Shown: positions 18,535-26,306, counted from the first letter of the stretch. The stretch is 59,711 nt of DNA from an uncultured Collinsella sp. (GCA_900759565.1 CAAEVV010000032.1:1-59711); one strand, 5' to 3'. The notes: generated from the letters alone by a model not told the origin. Program-made: numbers and translations.

Positions 18535-19587
18535 GTGAAAACGGGTATTTCGATTTATCTTTCCAGCCCTCTGCAGGATATTGAGCGGACGATTGAGCGT
18601 GGTGCCGCGGCGGGTGCGCGCTATGCGTTCACCTCGCTGCATATTCCCGAGGATGGGGGAGCGGCGTATGCCGATAAGGTCCGTCATGTGCTGTCGCTGC
18701 TTTCCGCCCGCGGCATTGCGCTCATTGCCGATGTGGGGCCTCGCACGTGCGATTTGCTCGGGCTTGAGCGCATTGAGGACCTGCGCGATCTGGGGTTGGA
18801 ATACCTTCGTTTGGACTATGGCTTTAGCGCCCAGCGGGTCGCGGAGCTGTCCGGTGTATTTCGCATTGTGGTCAATGCATCGACGGTGAGTTCTGATGAA
18901 ATCGCATCGTGGCGTGAAGCCGGTGCCGATGTGACTCGTTTTGCCGCCTGCCACAATTTTTACCCCAAGCCTTATACCGGTTTAGCTCTGGAGGACATTG
19001 CTCGGGTGAGTCTTCGTCTTGCGGCGCTTGGATTCGAAATCATGGCTTTTGTGCCGGGTGATGCTAACGTTCGCGGGCCGGTATTCGAGGGACTGCCGAC
19101 GGTCGAGGCACAGCGCGGTCGCGCGTCAAAGGTTGCCCTCAATATGCTTGAGCTTGCACATGGCGCTGATTGCGACATTGTGTTGGTCGGCGACCCTGAT
19201 CTTTCCGATGCGGGCTGGGCGCAGATTGCTCAAGTTTCCGCCGGATACGTGGACCTGCAATGCGAGCTTGAGCCCGGTTATGCCTATGTGCGCGGGCAGA
19301 TTCATCACGACCGGCCCGACTCGAGTGTCCTCATCTTTAGGTCTCAGGAGTCACGTACGTCGCTTAAGCCGGATTCCGTGCCGACGGATGCCGGAGCCGG
19401 CCTGCCGCGAAAGGCGGGGTCGATCGCTGTGAGCAATAGCGGATATGGGCGCTACGAAGGCGAGCTTGAGATTGCGCGGGTCGATCTTCCCGGTGACGAG
19501 CGCATGAACGTTGCGGGCCATATCACGCCCGAGGCAATGGAGCTGCTGCCGTTCATCAAACGCGGATTCGGGGTACGGTTCGTTTAG
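18535..19587 (+). CDS. DUF871 family protein, probable 6-phospho-N-acetylmuramidase (MupG, GH170)
   Basis: A 350-residue protein with a TIM-barrel N-terminal domain (GISIYLSS..., FTSLHIPEDG, LIADVGPRTCDLLGL, EYLRLDYGFSAQRV, and GADVTRFAACHNFYPKPYTG, the DUF871 hallmark) and a smaller C-terminal beta domain. DUF871 includes MupG, which hydrolyses MurNAc-6P-GlcNAc after PTS uptake; in Staphylococcus aureus mupG, murQ, murP and murR are adjacent. The same four functions are adjacent here in a different order, which strongly supports the role. The start is GTG with AGGAG 9 bases upstream. Confidence 0.88.
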   Translation: MKTGISIYLSSPLQDIERTIERGAAAGARYAFTSLHIPEDGGAAYADKVRHVLSLLSARGIALIADVGPRTCDLLGLERIEDLRDLGLEYLRLDYGFSAQRVAELSGVFRIVVNASTVSSDEIASWREAGADVTRFAACHNFYPKPYTGLALEDIARVSLRLAALGFEIMAFVPGDANVRGPVFEGLPTVEAQRGRASKVALNMLELAHGADCDIVLVGDPDLSDAGWAQIAQVSAGYVDLQCELEPGYAYVRGQIHHDRPDSSVLIFRSQESRTSLKPDSVPTDAGAGLPRKAGSIAVSNSGYGRYEGELEIARVDLPGDERMNVAGHITPEAMELLPFIKRGFGVRFV

Positions 19588-19679
19588 CGTGTGACCCGTG
19601 GGCTACAATTGGCCCATCATACGAAGGCGCCTCGTGTGGCGTGTGCCTGCGTTGGCTGATCTATATTCGGAGGATTTCC

Positions 19680-20039
19680 ATGACCGTACTGTTTGTTGAA
19701 TATCCCAAGTGCTCGACCTGTAAGAAGGCCAAGGCATGGCTGGACGAACATGGGGTAGAGTACATCGACCGCGATATCGTTTTGGACAATCCCACGGCTG
19801 ATGAGCTTGCGACCTGGATTGCTCGTTCGGGGCTGCCGGTGCGGCGTTTCTTTAATTCGTCGGGCATGAAATATCGAGAGCTGGGCCTGAAGGCGCGTCT
19901 GGATGCGGGCATGACGGATCGGGAGTGCTACGAGCTGCTGGCGACCGACGGCATGCTGGTCAAGCGTCCGCTGCTGGTGGGCGACGACTTTGCGATTCCC
20001 GGCTTTAGGGAAGCGGCTTGGGCCGAGGCGTTGCTGTAG
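19680..20039 (+). CDS. ArsC/Spx/YffB family thioredoxin-fold protein
   Basis: A 119-residue protein with an N-terminal redox motif CSTCKKAKAWLDEHG (CxxC) and the family C-terminal segment LVKRPLLVGDDFAIPGF (KRP-ll pattern). ATG 19680 has CGGAGG 6 bases before. The group includes glutaredoxin-dependent arsenate reductases, Spx regulators and YffB. No ars genes are nearby and the typical Spx RNA-polymerase residues were not examined, so the function is open. A TACAAT box at 19604-19609 could be its -10. Confidence 0.85.
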   Translation: MTVLFVEYPKCSTCKKAKAWLDEHGVEYIDRDIVLDNPTADELATWIARSGLPVRRFFNSSGMKYRELGLKARLDAGMTDRECYELLATDGMLVKRPLLVGDDFAIPGFREAAWAEALL

Positions 20040-20044
20040 CGGCT

Positions 20045-20217
20045 GCGGAAAGTGCGACCCGGAATTCGCTTCCAGAATGGGATGCACTTTCCCAAAGTGG
20101 CCGGTTGCGGAAAGCATGTCCCATTCTGAGCTTCGATTGTGGGATACGGTTTCCGGTTGAGGGCTCGACGGGAAAGTGGGGACCAGTTTGAGCTTGAAAA
20201 CTGGGACGCACTTTCCG
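20045..20217. repeat. Three tandem imperfect palindromes of about 50 bp
   Basis: Units at 20045-20093, 20107-20156 and 20169-20217 share the plan GGAAAGTGnG-n-CCCAnnnTGAGCTT ... TGGGAnGCACTTTCC, each self-complementary at its ends (GGAAAGTG with CACTTTCC in units 1 and 3). Unit spacing is 62 bp. No gene is visible in the array. Confidence 0.7.
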
Positions 20218-20235
20218 CCGGCGGGCCTGCCCCAG

Positions 20236-20646
20236 TCAGTCCGCCAGCTGTGCCCATTCGTGCGGATCGTAGACCTTTACGTGTTTGTTGGGCTTGCCAC
20301 TCCAGTACTCCTCGTCCATAAAGGGCAGATATGCCTGAACGCCGGGGCAGATAAAGGGAATCCGCTGCTGTTGCAGTCGCTCGCGCTGGCGCTGCTCCAG
20401 GTGCGCCTCGGATATGACGGTCGGCATGCCGGACAGCTCGACGAGGCTTGCCTGGATTCGCTTAAGGTCGGGGAGTCCCGCGTGCCATGACATCCGCATG
20501 ATCAAAAAGGATGCACGGCGGTATTTTGCCTGCACCACAGTAATGGCGGGGCGTAACGTGGGGTGAATTTTGTCCCGTTCGGGCCAAAGGTCGGCAGTGA
20601 TCTCGAGGCCCAGGGTCTCCCATAGGTAATCAAGCTCTTCGTCCAT
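20236..20646 (-). CDS. Conserved hypothetical protein
   Basis: A 136-residue protein read leftward from ATG 20644-20646, with GAGG a few bases upstream. It contains VVQAKYRRASFLIMRMSW and a segment LEQRQRERLQQQRIPFICPG followed by VQAYLPFMDEEYW. The 'R..L....iPFi.PG.q.YLP' pattern recurs in small regulator-like hypothetical proteins of Firmicutes and Actinobacteria, but I cannot name a function. It stands alone between a repeat array and the tRNA region; no operon partner is on the minus strand. Stop codon TGA. Confidence 0.65.
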   Translation of the reverse strand: MDEELDYLWETLGLEITADLWPERDKIHPTLRPAITVVQAKYRRASFLIMRMSWHAGLPDLKRIQASLVELSGMPTVISEAHLEQRQRERLQQQRIPFICPGVQAYLPFMDEEYWSGKPNKHVKVYDPHEWAQLAD

Positions 20647-20849
20647 GGCGCCTCGATATCTACGCGATCATTGATACTTCGATTGTGTTGCCTGGTGCCA
20701 TCGTTTTCACGGTAGAATCTGCCAACGGTTGACGGCTACCGCTCGCGGCGTTTTGCCCTTCGTGTACAGCGGTTGGCTTTACAGGTCCTTCACGGGTTGG
20801 ACTAAATTAGGCCAATTTGACTGAATTTCAAAAAAGTCAAAATTAGGGC

Positions 20850-20878
20850 TTGCGTCACCGTAGAACTTCCCGTATATT
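20850..20878 (+). promoter_or_regulatory. Promoter of the tRNA-Gln/tRNA-Glu unit
   Basis: TTGCGT (20850-20855) and TATATT (20873-20878) are separated by 17 bp; the predicted start lies about 40 bp before tRNA-Gln. Upstream TTGACT (20817-20822) faces AGTCAA as a short inverted repeat. Confidence 0.6.
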
Positions 20879-20922
20879 TCTTTCTTGCGCAAAGGCACAG
20901 CCGAGCGCAGCGATGCAGTCAT

Positions 20923-20996
20923 TGGGATGTCGTCTAATGGCAGGACAGCGGATTCTGGTTCCGTCAATGGGGGTTCGACTCCCTCCATCCCAGCCA
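20923..20996 (+). tRNA. tRNA-Gln (anticodon CTG)
   Basis: A 74-nt cloverleaf with encoded CCA. Acceptor TGGGATG (20923-20929) pairs with CATCCCA (20986-20992), discriminator G, CCA 20994-20996. The anticodon stem GCGGA/TCCGT encloses the loop TTCTGGT. The T arm contains GGTTCGACTCC. Confidence 0.95.
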
Positions 20997-21013
20997 TTGC
21001 ATTTGCTACATAT

Positions 21014-21090
21014 GGCCCGTTCGTCTAGCGGTTTAGGACGCCGCCCTCTCAAGGCGGAGATCACCAGTTCGAATCTGGTACGGGCTACCA
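21014..21090 (+). tRNA. tRNA-Glu (anticodon CTC)
   Basis: Acceptor GGCCCGT (21014-21020) pairs with ACGGGCT (21080-21086, first pair G-U), discriminator A, CCA 21088-21090. Anticodon stem CCGCC/GGCGG around CTCTCAA. T arm with GTTCGAATC. It lies 17 bp after tRNA-Gln, so the two are cotranscribed. Confidence 0.95.
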
Positions 21091-21101
21091 CAAAATGAAC
21101 G

Positions 21102-21129
21102 CCCGGGCCTCGCAAGAGACCCGGGTTTT
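21102..21129 (+). terminator. Terminator of the tRNA unit
   Basis: CCCGGG (21102-21107) pairs with CCCGGG (21120-21125), extended inward by CTC/GAG, followed by TTTT. Confidence 0.85.
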
Positions 21130-21185
21130 GTGTATTGACCGTATATGCGGCGTCTGCCGTGTTTCGCTCAGATCGAGGAGTAGCC

Positions 21186-22103
21186 ATGGATCTGCCCATC
21201 AGCTTGCAAGACATCACGTATGCCGAGAACTATCTGGCGCAGGGCGACCTGGCCACGGCGACGCCGCTGTTGGAGCGTCTGGTTGAGCTCGCCGAGGAGT
21301 ATATCGATGCCGAGTGCAAGACGGAGGAGAACCGCCAGTACTTTAGCTTCGATAGCAAGTTTGAGCGTCTGGCCTATCGCCGCGTGGAAAAGGATCCGCG
21401 CGAGCTCGTGCAGGTCGAGGTGCCCTTTGATCGCCTGTATTCCGACATGGCGTATGCCTACATTCGCCAGCAGGATTATGTGAGTGCTCGCAACGCCTTG
21501 ATGCAGGCCGTGCGCTGGGACCCCATGAACTGCAACTATCGCCTGGATCTGGCTGAGCTGTTCCGTGCGCTCGAGGACAAGCAGGAGTGGGCATCGCTTT
21601 CGTTTTCGGTGCTAGAGCGTGCGAGCGACGGCAAGTGCGCCGCCCGCGCCTACGCCAACTTGGGCCAGTATTTCCTTGAGCCCGAGACCGAGAACGTCTC
21701 GGCGGCCGTGGGTTGCGCGCGCCTGGCGCTGCGCTTGGCCCCTGGCGACGCGCATACGACGCGCCTGCTCAACAAGATCCATACTGCCTATCCGGATGCC
21801 GCCGATGAGAGCGACGACCACGTGATGGGCGAGCTGAGCCTGCAAGGCGTGCCGACCTCGCCTTCGGCCGAGATTGCCATCTGCCTGATCATGTGTGCGA
21901 CCGATGCTGCGAGCGACGGCGACAAGCAGGAGGCTACGCGCCTGACGGTCCGTGCCCGCGACCTGGTGGGCGAGGAGGCATGTGCGGCGATCATTAAGCT
22001 GGTGCGCGAGAGCGATGCCGAGCTCAACGCCGAGCGCAAGGCAAAGCGCGCAGGCACCGACAAGGGAGCCGACGGCGTCAAGGAGGCCGGCGATGCCCAG
22101 TAA
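21186..22103 (+). CDS. TPR-like protein of unknown function, upstream partner of smpB
   Basis: A 305-residue soluble protein; ATG 21186 has GAGGAG (21175-21180). It is almost all helical, with TPR-like pairs (ITYAENYLAQGDLATATPLL, DMAYAYIRQQDYVSARNALM, ANLGQYFLEPETENVSAAVG) and a Lys/Ala-rich C-terminus. A protein scaffold role is likely; no enzyme motif is visible. Its end overlaps smpB by 11 bases and carries the smpB RBS (AGGAGG 22081-22086), so translation is coupled. A link to ribosome rescue is inferred only from position. Confidence 0.8.
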   Translation: MDLPISLQDITYAENYLAQGDLATATPLLERLVELAEEYIDAECKTEENRQYFSFDSKFERLAYRRVEKDPRELVQVEVPFDRLYSDMAYAYIRQQDYVSARNALMQAVRWDPMNCNYRLDLAELFRALEDKQEWASLSFSVLERASDGKCAARAYANLGQYFLEPETENVSAAVGCARLALRLAPGDAHTTRLLNKIHTAYPDAADESDDHVMGELSLQGVPTSPSAEIAICLIMCATDAASDGDKQEATRLTVRARDLVGEEACAAIIKLVRESDAELNAERKAKRAGTDKGADGVKEAGDAQ

Positions 22104-22563
22104 GCGCGAACGCAAGCTCATCTCCAAGAATCGCTCGGCGCATCACGAGTACTTTATCGACGAGACGTTCGAATGCGGCATTGAACTGAGCGGTACCGAG
22201 GTCAAGTCGATTCGCGAGCGCGCCTGTCAGATCACTGACACCTTTGCGCTGATTCGCGGCGGCGAGTGCTGGCTGGTGGGCCTGCACATTCACCCTTACA
22301 GCCACGGTGGCGTGTGGAACCGTGACCCCGATCGTCGTCGCCGTCTGCTGCTGCATCGCAAGGAGATTGATTTTCTTGACGGCAAACTGCGCAACCGCGG
22401 CTATGCGCTGGTGCCTTTGGAGCTCTACTTTAATACCGATGGTCGTGTAAAGCTGCTGCTGGGCCTGGGTCGCGGCAAAAAGCTCTACGACAAGCGCGAA
22501 GACATGGCCAAGCGCGACGTTCAGCGCGAAATCGATCGCGCGCTCAAGGAGCGCAACCGCTAG
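22093..22563 (+). CDS. smpB: SsrA-binding protein SmpB
   Basis: A 156-residue tmRNA partner that brings tmRNA to stalled ribosomes. OB-fold signatures HHEYFIDETFECGIELSGTE, VKSIRERACQITDTFA, then HIHPYSHGGVWNRDPDRRRR, and LVPLELYFNTDGRVKLLLGL; the C-terminal GRGKKLYDKREDMAKRD tail is the decoding-site helix. ATG 22093 lies inside the preceding gene. No tmRNA gene (ssrA) was recognised in this window. Confidence 0.97.
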   Translation: MPSKRERKLISKNRSAHHEYFIDETFECGIELSGTEVKSIRERACQITDTFALIRGGECWLVGLHIHPYSHGGVWNRDPDRRRRLLLHRKEIDFLDGKLRNRGYALVPLELYFNTDGRVKLLLGLGRGKKLYDKREDMAKRDVQREIDRALKERNR

Positions 22564-22574
22564 GCACTCTGTAT

Positions 22575-22643
22575 AAGTTGCGGTGGAATAGTTCCTGTTT
22601 GAGGCCAAATACCCGACAAACAGGAACTATTTCACCGCAACTT
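22575..22643. repeat. Dispersed hairpin repeat, TTGCGGTGAAATA family, copy 2
   Basis: Outer arms AAGTTGCGGTGGAATA / TATTTCACCGCAACTT (one G-U pair), inner arms GTTCCTGTTTG / CAAACAGGAAC, perfectly complementary. It directly follows smpB and may double as its terminator. Confidence 0.88.
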
Positions 22644-22690
22644 GGTGGAGGGACTTGGCTGACCTGCAATCTTGGCACATATGTGTATGG

Positions 22691-22722
22691 GGCGGCGTCC
22701 GGTATGGGCGTCGCCTATTTTT
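22691..22722 (+). terminator. Hairpin with U-run before the flavin reductase gene
   Basis: GGCGGCGTCC (22691-22700) pairs with GGGCGTCGCC (22706-22715) with two wobble pairs, followed by TATTTTT. It could be an attenuator in the flavin reductase leader. Confidence 0.6.
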
Positions 22723-22773
22723 ATGGGTACATACATCCATGAGGTTCCAACCCGGGTTAGGGGAGTGGTTGTT

Positions 22774-23277
22774 ATGGACAAAACTGCGTTCTTTACGATG
22801 CCGAGCGGCCTGTATGTGGTGAGTGCTGCGGCCGACGGGCTGCGTGCCGGCTGCGTCATCAACACCGCGGTGCAGGTGACGTCCGCGCCGCCGCGCATCT
22901 CGGTTGCCGTGAACAAGGAAAATGTCACGTCTGGTGTTATCTCGTCTGCCAAGGCCTTTGCGCTGACCGTGATTGATCAGACGGCCGATATGCTCTACAT
23001 TGGCAACTTTGGATTCCGTACCAGCAGCGACTATGACAAATTTGCTAAGTACGAGACGCGCGAGACCGCACTGGGCATGCCCTATGTTCCCGAGCATGCG
23101 GCGGCCTTGTTTAGCTGCCGTTTGATCGACACTGTTGACGTGGGCACGCACCTTCTCTTTATTGGCGAGGTTGAGGATGCCGAGCGCCTGAGCAACGAGA
23201 CGCCGCTCACCTACGATTACTACCATAAGGTCCTGAAGGGCAAGACGCCTCCGAAGGCGTCCTCGTATCAAGGCTAG
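22774..23277 (+). CDS. Flavin reductase-like protein (FMN-binding split barrel)
   Basis: A 167-residue protein; ATG 22774 follows GGGAG by 8 bases. It begins KTAFFTMPSGLYVVSAAADG, with GCVINTAVQVTSAPPRISVA, the pattern of the flavin-reductase split barrel fused to rubredoxin in high-molecular-weight rubredoxins of anaerobes such as Moorella (Hrb). Here the barrel stands alone and a rubredoxin gene follows 89 bp later. A likely role is NAD(P)H:rubredoxin reduction feeding oxygen or superoxide detoxification. The role is inference; the fold assignment is firm. Confidence 0.85.
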   Translation: MDKTAFFTMPSGLYVVSAAADGLRAGCVINTAVQVTSAPPRISVAVNKENVTSGVISSAKAFALTVIDQTADMLYIGNFGFRTSSDYDKFAKYETRETALGMPYVPEHAAALFSCRLIDTVDVGTHLLFIGEVEDAERLSNETPLTYDYYHKVLKGKTPPKASSYQG

Positions 23278-23294
23278 AAATGTTTTAAAAATAC

Positions 23295-23322
23295 TTGCAT
23301 TATATTATTGAGAACATATACT
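23295..23322 (+). promoter_or_regulatory. Promoter of the rubredoxin gene, flanked by an inverted repeat
   Basis: TTGCAT (23295-23300) and TATACT (23317-23322) with 16-bp spacing in a strikingly AT-rich stretch. TACTTGC (23292-23298) and GCAAGTA (23328-23334) form an inverted repeat around the promoter, a possible operator. The rubredoxin gene therefore probably has its own control besides readthrough from the reductase. Confidence 0.65.
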
Positions 23323-23365
23323 AATAAGCAAGTACACCAGCAGTCACGTTCGAGAGGAGAACATC

Positions 23366-23509
23366 ATGGCTGAGGAAAAGAAGACGTATAAGTTCGTGTG
23401 CATCGTTTGCGGTTACGAGGTTGAGGTCGACACGCCCGAGCTGCCCGAGGACTACGTGTGCCCGGTGTGCGGCGTCGGTCCCGATCAGTTTGAGCTCGTC
23501 GAGGAGTAG
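23366..23509 (+). CDS. Rubredoxin
   Basis: A 47-residue protein, MAEEKKTYKFVCIVCGYEVE at the start, with the two CxxCG knuckles (VCIVCGY and VCPVCGV) that bind one iron in tetrahedral Cys coordination. It is slightly shorter than the usual 52-54 residues and lacks some of the aromatic core. The RBS AGAGGAG lies at proper spacing to ATG 23366. It is a one-electron carrier in the cytoplasm; the preceding flavin reductase-like protein is the likely donor. Acceptors such as rubrerythrin or superoxide reductase are not in the window. Confidence 0.93.
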   Translation: MAEEKKTYKFVCIVCGYEVEVDTPELPEDYVCPVCGVGPDQFELVEE

Positions 23510-23549
23510 CTCGCAGGCACACGACTTGCAGCAACACATAGCTCTGTCC

Positions 23550-23585
23550 AAGGGCCCCGGTCGAATTCTCGGCCGGGACCCTTTT
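23550..23585. terminator. Terminator between convergent rubredoxin and mntH genes
   Basis: AAGGG-CCCCGG...CCGGG-CCCTT stem with an AATTC loop region, then TTTT on the plus strand and AAGGG on the other side; probably serves mainly the rubredoxin transcript. Confidence 0.75.
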
Positions 23586-23616
23586 GATTTACCTGACGGT
23601 TTAAAACGGTCTCACG

Positions 23617-23632
23617 TGTTACAGATTGAGAC
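23617..23632 (+). repeat. Orphan right arm of the GTCTCGATCTGTAACA palindrome family
   Basis: TGTTACAGATTGAGAC matches the right arm of the family described at 25906-26122, but no left arm is recognisable in the 60 bp upstream. It is probably a decayed copy at the end of mntH. Confidence 0.7.
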
Positions 23633-23661
23633 GTTATATCTGGATAGTCACGCCATCTCAA

Positions 23662-24918
23662 TTACATTCCCGTTAGCAGCACGATGTCGAGAATCGTCAC
23701 GATGACGCCGATCCCTACGAGCAGCGCGTTGAGCGGGCGCGAGTTGGCGTATTTGCCCATGACGCGGCGTGAGCTGGTGAGCCGTATGAGCACAAAGACC
23801 GTAATCGGTAGCTGAAGCGACAGCAGCGCCTGGCTCCAAATGAGACCCTCAAAAGGATTCGGGACGACCAGGCACGCCGCCACTGCGCCGACGAAACAGG
23901 TCGTCACTCCAATCGAGGAATGTCGGTCGTGGATGTCGTATTCCTCGTCGAACATGCCCGCGGTGATGGTGCCCGCCGCCATGCCCGCCGTCACGCTGCT
24001 CGATAGGCCCGCAAACAGCAGCGCCACCGCAAAGATGGTCGAGCTCGCCGGGCCCAAGATGGGGGAGAGCGTGGCCGCTGCGACGGCGAGGTCGTCTACG
24101 ACAATGCCGTGCGCAAAGAAGGTCGTTGCGGCCAGGATGACCATGGCCGAGTTGATTGCCCAGCCCACGCCCATCGAAAAGAGCGTGTCGAAGAGCTCAT
24201 AGCGTAGACGTTCTTCGATAACCTGCTCGCCTTGGCCTTCGAAGTGCATGGATTGGATGACCTCGGAGTGCAGGAAGAGGTTGTGGGGCATAACGACCGC
24301 TCCTAGGACGCTTACGATAATCGCGGCCGAGCCGGTGGGCATACTGGGCGTGATCCAGCTTGCGGCGGCCATCGGCCAGTCGACCTTGACTAGCGTGAGC
24401 TCGGCCAAAAACGAGAGTCCTACCACGCCTACGAAGGCGATGATCCATCGCTCTGCACGCTTGTAGGAGTTCGTCATGAGCATCGCCATCGATACTGTCG
24501 CCACGATGACGCAGCCCGCGCGCACGGGCAGCCCAAAGAGCATCTGGAGCGCGATCGCACCGCCCAGGACTTCGGCCATGGCGGTGGCGATGGTCGCGAG
24601 ATGGGCGCTGGCAAGCACCGTGCGCCCAACGAAGCGGGGAAGGTAACGTGTCGTGGCCTCGGCAAGACAGGCGCCCGTGGCGATACCCAGGTGTGCCGCG
24701 TTGTGCTGCAGCACAATGAGCATAATTGTGGACAGCGTGACGATCCACAGCAGCGCGTAGCCAAACTGCGAGCCCGCGGCCATATTGGAGGCCCAGTTGC
24801 CCGGGTCGATAAAGCCGACGGTGACGAGCAACCCGGGGCCGATATGCCGCGCAATGTCTAGGCCTCCGTGACCACCGGTGCGCCGGGAGCCAAAGTGTTG
24901 TTTGAGATGGTTGAGCAT
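23662..24918 (-). CDS. NRAMP family divalent metal transporter (MntH-like)
   Basis: A 418-residue, 11-helix transporter that couples proton and Mn(II)/Fe(II) import. The metal-binding motif of helix 1, DPGNWASNMAAGSQFGYALL, and that of helix 6, VVMPHNLFLHS, are both present; the Met in VMPH marks transition-metal rather than Mg/Al selectivity. It is read leftward from ATG 24918 with AGGA upstream. It lies 75 bp downstream of gpmA on the same strand and may be cotranscribed; GpmA-type mutases of this class are metal independent, so no functional link is implied. Confidence 0.93.
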   Translation of the reverse strand: MLNHLKQHFGSRRTGGHGGLDIARHIGPGLLVTVGFIDPGNWASNMAAGSQFGYALLWIVTLSTIMLIVLQHNAAHLGIATGACLAEATTRYLPRFVGRTVLASAHLATIATAMAEVLGGAIALQMLFGLPVRAGCVIVATVSMAMLMTNSYKRAERWIIAFVGVVGLSFLAELTLVKVDWPMAAASWITPSMPTGSAAIIVSVLGAVVMPHNLFLHSEVIQSMHFEGQGEQVIEERLRYELFDTLFSMGVGWAINSAMVILAATTFFAHGIVVDDLAVAAATLSPILGPASSTIFAVALLFAGLSSSVTAGMAAGTITAGMFDEEYDIHDRHSSIGVTTCFVGAVAACLVVPNPFEGLIWSQALLSLQLPITVFVLIRLTSSRRVMGKYANSRPLNALLVGIGVIVTILDIVLLTGM

Positions 24919-24993
24919 GGCTGGTTCCTACGTTGGGGTGGCGTGGCGCTGCGCTTGGGTTGCGCGGCGCCACGCCCTGGGTTTAGGTTTGGG

Positions 24994-25767
24994 CTACTTG
25001 TGCGCCTTGCCCTGATTGGCAACGGCATCGATCTTAGCGGCGATGGTTGCCGGGTCGCCGATGTAGCGCTTGTCGAGGACGTTGAAATCGGTGTCGAAGG
25101 TGTAAACGAGCGGCACGCCGGTGGGGATGTTGACCTTGAGGATTTCCTCGGGCGTGAGGTGCTCGAACTTCATGACGAGCGAGCGCAGGGAGTTGCCGTG
25201 TGCGGCGACGAGCACGCGCTTGCCGGCGAGCATCAGGGGGCGAATCTCGTCTTCGAAATAAGGCCAGGCGCGGGCAATCGTATCCTTGAGGCACTCGGTG
25301 TAGGGCAGCTGATCGGGCGCGACATCGCGGTATTGCTCCTGGGTGTGGGGGTCGCGCTCGTCGCCCGGCTCGAGCGCCGGCGGGCAGACATCGAAGGAAC
25401 GGCGCCAGATGAGCACCTGCTCGTCGCCGTGTTCCGCCGCGGCATCGGCCTTGTTGAGACCCTGCAACGCGCCGTAGTGGCGCTCGTTGAGCTTCCAGGA
25501 TTTGATGACGGGCAGCCACTCGCGATCCATTTGGCCGAGCACGATGTTGAGGGTGTGGATCGCGCGCTTGAGGCGTGAAGTGTAGCAGACGTCAAAGTCG
25601 AAACCGGCTTCTTTGAGGGCTCGACCGCCTGCGGCGGCTTCTTCGCGGCCCGTGTCGGTGAGCTCAACATCGGTCCAGCCGGTGAACAGGTTGAGTTTGT
25701 TCCACTCGGATTCTCCGTGACGGATAAGGACAAGTTGCATCGTCTGTTGGTCTGTCTGGCGTGCCAT
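24994..25767 (-). CDS. gpmA: 2,3-bisphosphoglycerate-dependent phosphoglycerate mutase
   Basis: A 257-residue glycolytic enzyme interconverting 3- and 2-phosphoglycerate through a phosphohistidine. The catalytic LVLIRHGESEWNKLNLFTGW is at the N-terminus (RHGE), with ERHYGALQGLNKADAA and the second His in VLVAAHGNSLRSLVM. ATG 25767 is chosen because AAGGAGG lies just upstream on the minus strand; it gives a 10-residue leader before MQLVLIRHGE. A minus-strand promoter is seen at 25820-25848. Confidence 0.96.
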   Translation of the reverse strand: MARQTDQQTMQLVLIRHGESEWNKLNLFTGWTDVELTDTGREEAAAGGRALKEAGFDFDVCYTSRLKRAIHTLNIVLGQMDREWLPVIKSWKLNERHYGALQGLNKADAAAEHGDEQVLIWRRSFDVCPPALEPGDERDPHTQEQYRDVAPDQLPYTECLKDTIARAWPYFEDEIRPLMLAGKRVLVAAHGNSLRSLVMKFEHLTPEEILKVNIPTGVPLVYTFDTDFNVLDKRYIGDPATIAAKIDAVANQGKAHK

Positions 25768-25819
25768 GGGGGCCTCCTTGATCTGGCACGGCGCGCGTGC
25801 CGTTTGTTTGACGCCGCAA

Positions 25820-25848
25820 AGCATACCCGTTTTAGACTCAAAAGTTAA
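25820..25848 (-). promoter_or_regulatory. Promoter of gpmA
   Basis: On the minus strand TTAACT (25848-25843) and TATGCT (25825-25820) are separated by 17 bp and lie about 55 bp before the gpmA start. Confidence 0.6.
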
Positions 25849-25905
25849 CCATGACTAACAAAATTGTTGTATTTGAATAGGATGGTGAAAGGGGATTGCC
25901 GAAAT

Positions 25906-26122
25906 GTCTTGATCTGTAACAACTGGAGATGGAAATTGGGCCTAGGTGTTACAAATCGAGACAGGAAGAAATGGTCCTATGGAAAATCTCGATCTGTAAC
26001 AGCTGACCGCCAAAACCGACCCTTCGTGTTACAGATCGAGACAAACCAAAACCGTCCTGCAGAAAATCTCAATCTGTAACATCTAGGCGCCAAAATTGGG
26101 TCTTCCTGTTACAGATTGAGAT
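25906..26122. repeat. Palindrome array B: three 57-bp units at an exact 80-bp period
   Basis: Units at 25906-25962, 25986-26042 and 26066-26122. Each has arms close to GTCTCGATCTGTAACA and TGTTACAGATCGAGAC around a 25-nt interior. In the third unit both arms change together (ATCTCAATC / GATTGAGAT), which keeps the stem paired. The 23-bp linkers are also similar (ending in GGAAAA or AGAAAA). The rest of the 539-bp gap (25768-26306) holds the gpmA promoter and, at 26123-26306, the gltB leader with a TAGTAT box at 26259-26264; no gene is seen. Confidence 0.92.
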
Positions 26123-26306
26123 GTTTGAAGCGGTGAGCTTACGGGCCGAGCCTGGGGTCCTTGTTGTCGCTCTTGAGGTCGGCGGCGCCCACTCGTAGGG
26201 CGTGCGTTACGCGATTGTTTCGAAACGGGCGGGAAACACAACGGGCCGGCGATGCTCCTAGTATGCCTATTCAACTGACTGTCTAAATATCTAGGGGAGG
26301 ATCGCG

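Noticed and set aside
21015..21090. tRNA-Glu starting at 21015
   Set aside because: Starting at 21014 gives a complete 7-bp acceptor with one G-U pair and the standard TC at positions 8-9, so 21014 is used.
25906..26122. Resemblance of the palindrome arrays to a CRISPR array (16-nt repeats alternating with spacers of about 24 nt)
   Set aside because: The repeats alternate in orientation, interiors are partly shared between arrays, arrays have at most three units, and no cas gene is in the window.
26139..26278. Minus-strand frame ending RVGAADLKSDNKDPRLGP before gltB
   Set aside because: It reads like a protein tail but has no start codon between the upstream in-frame stop and the end, and no RBS; at most a gene remnant.
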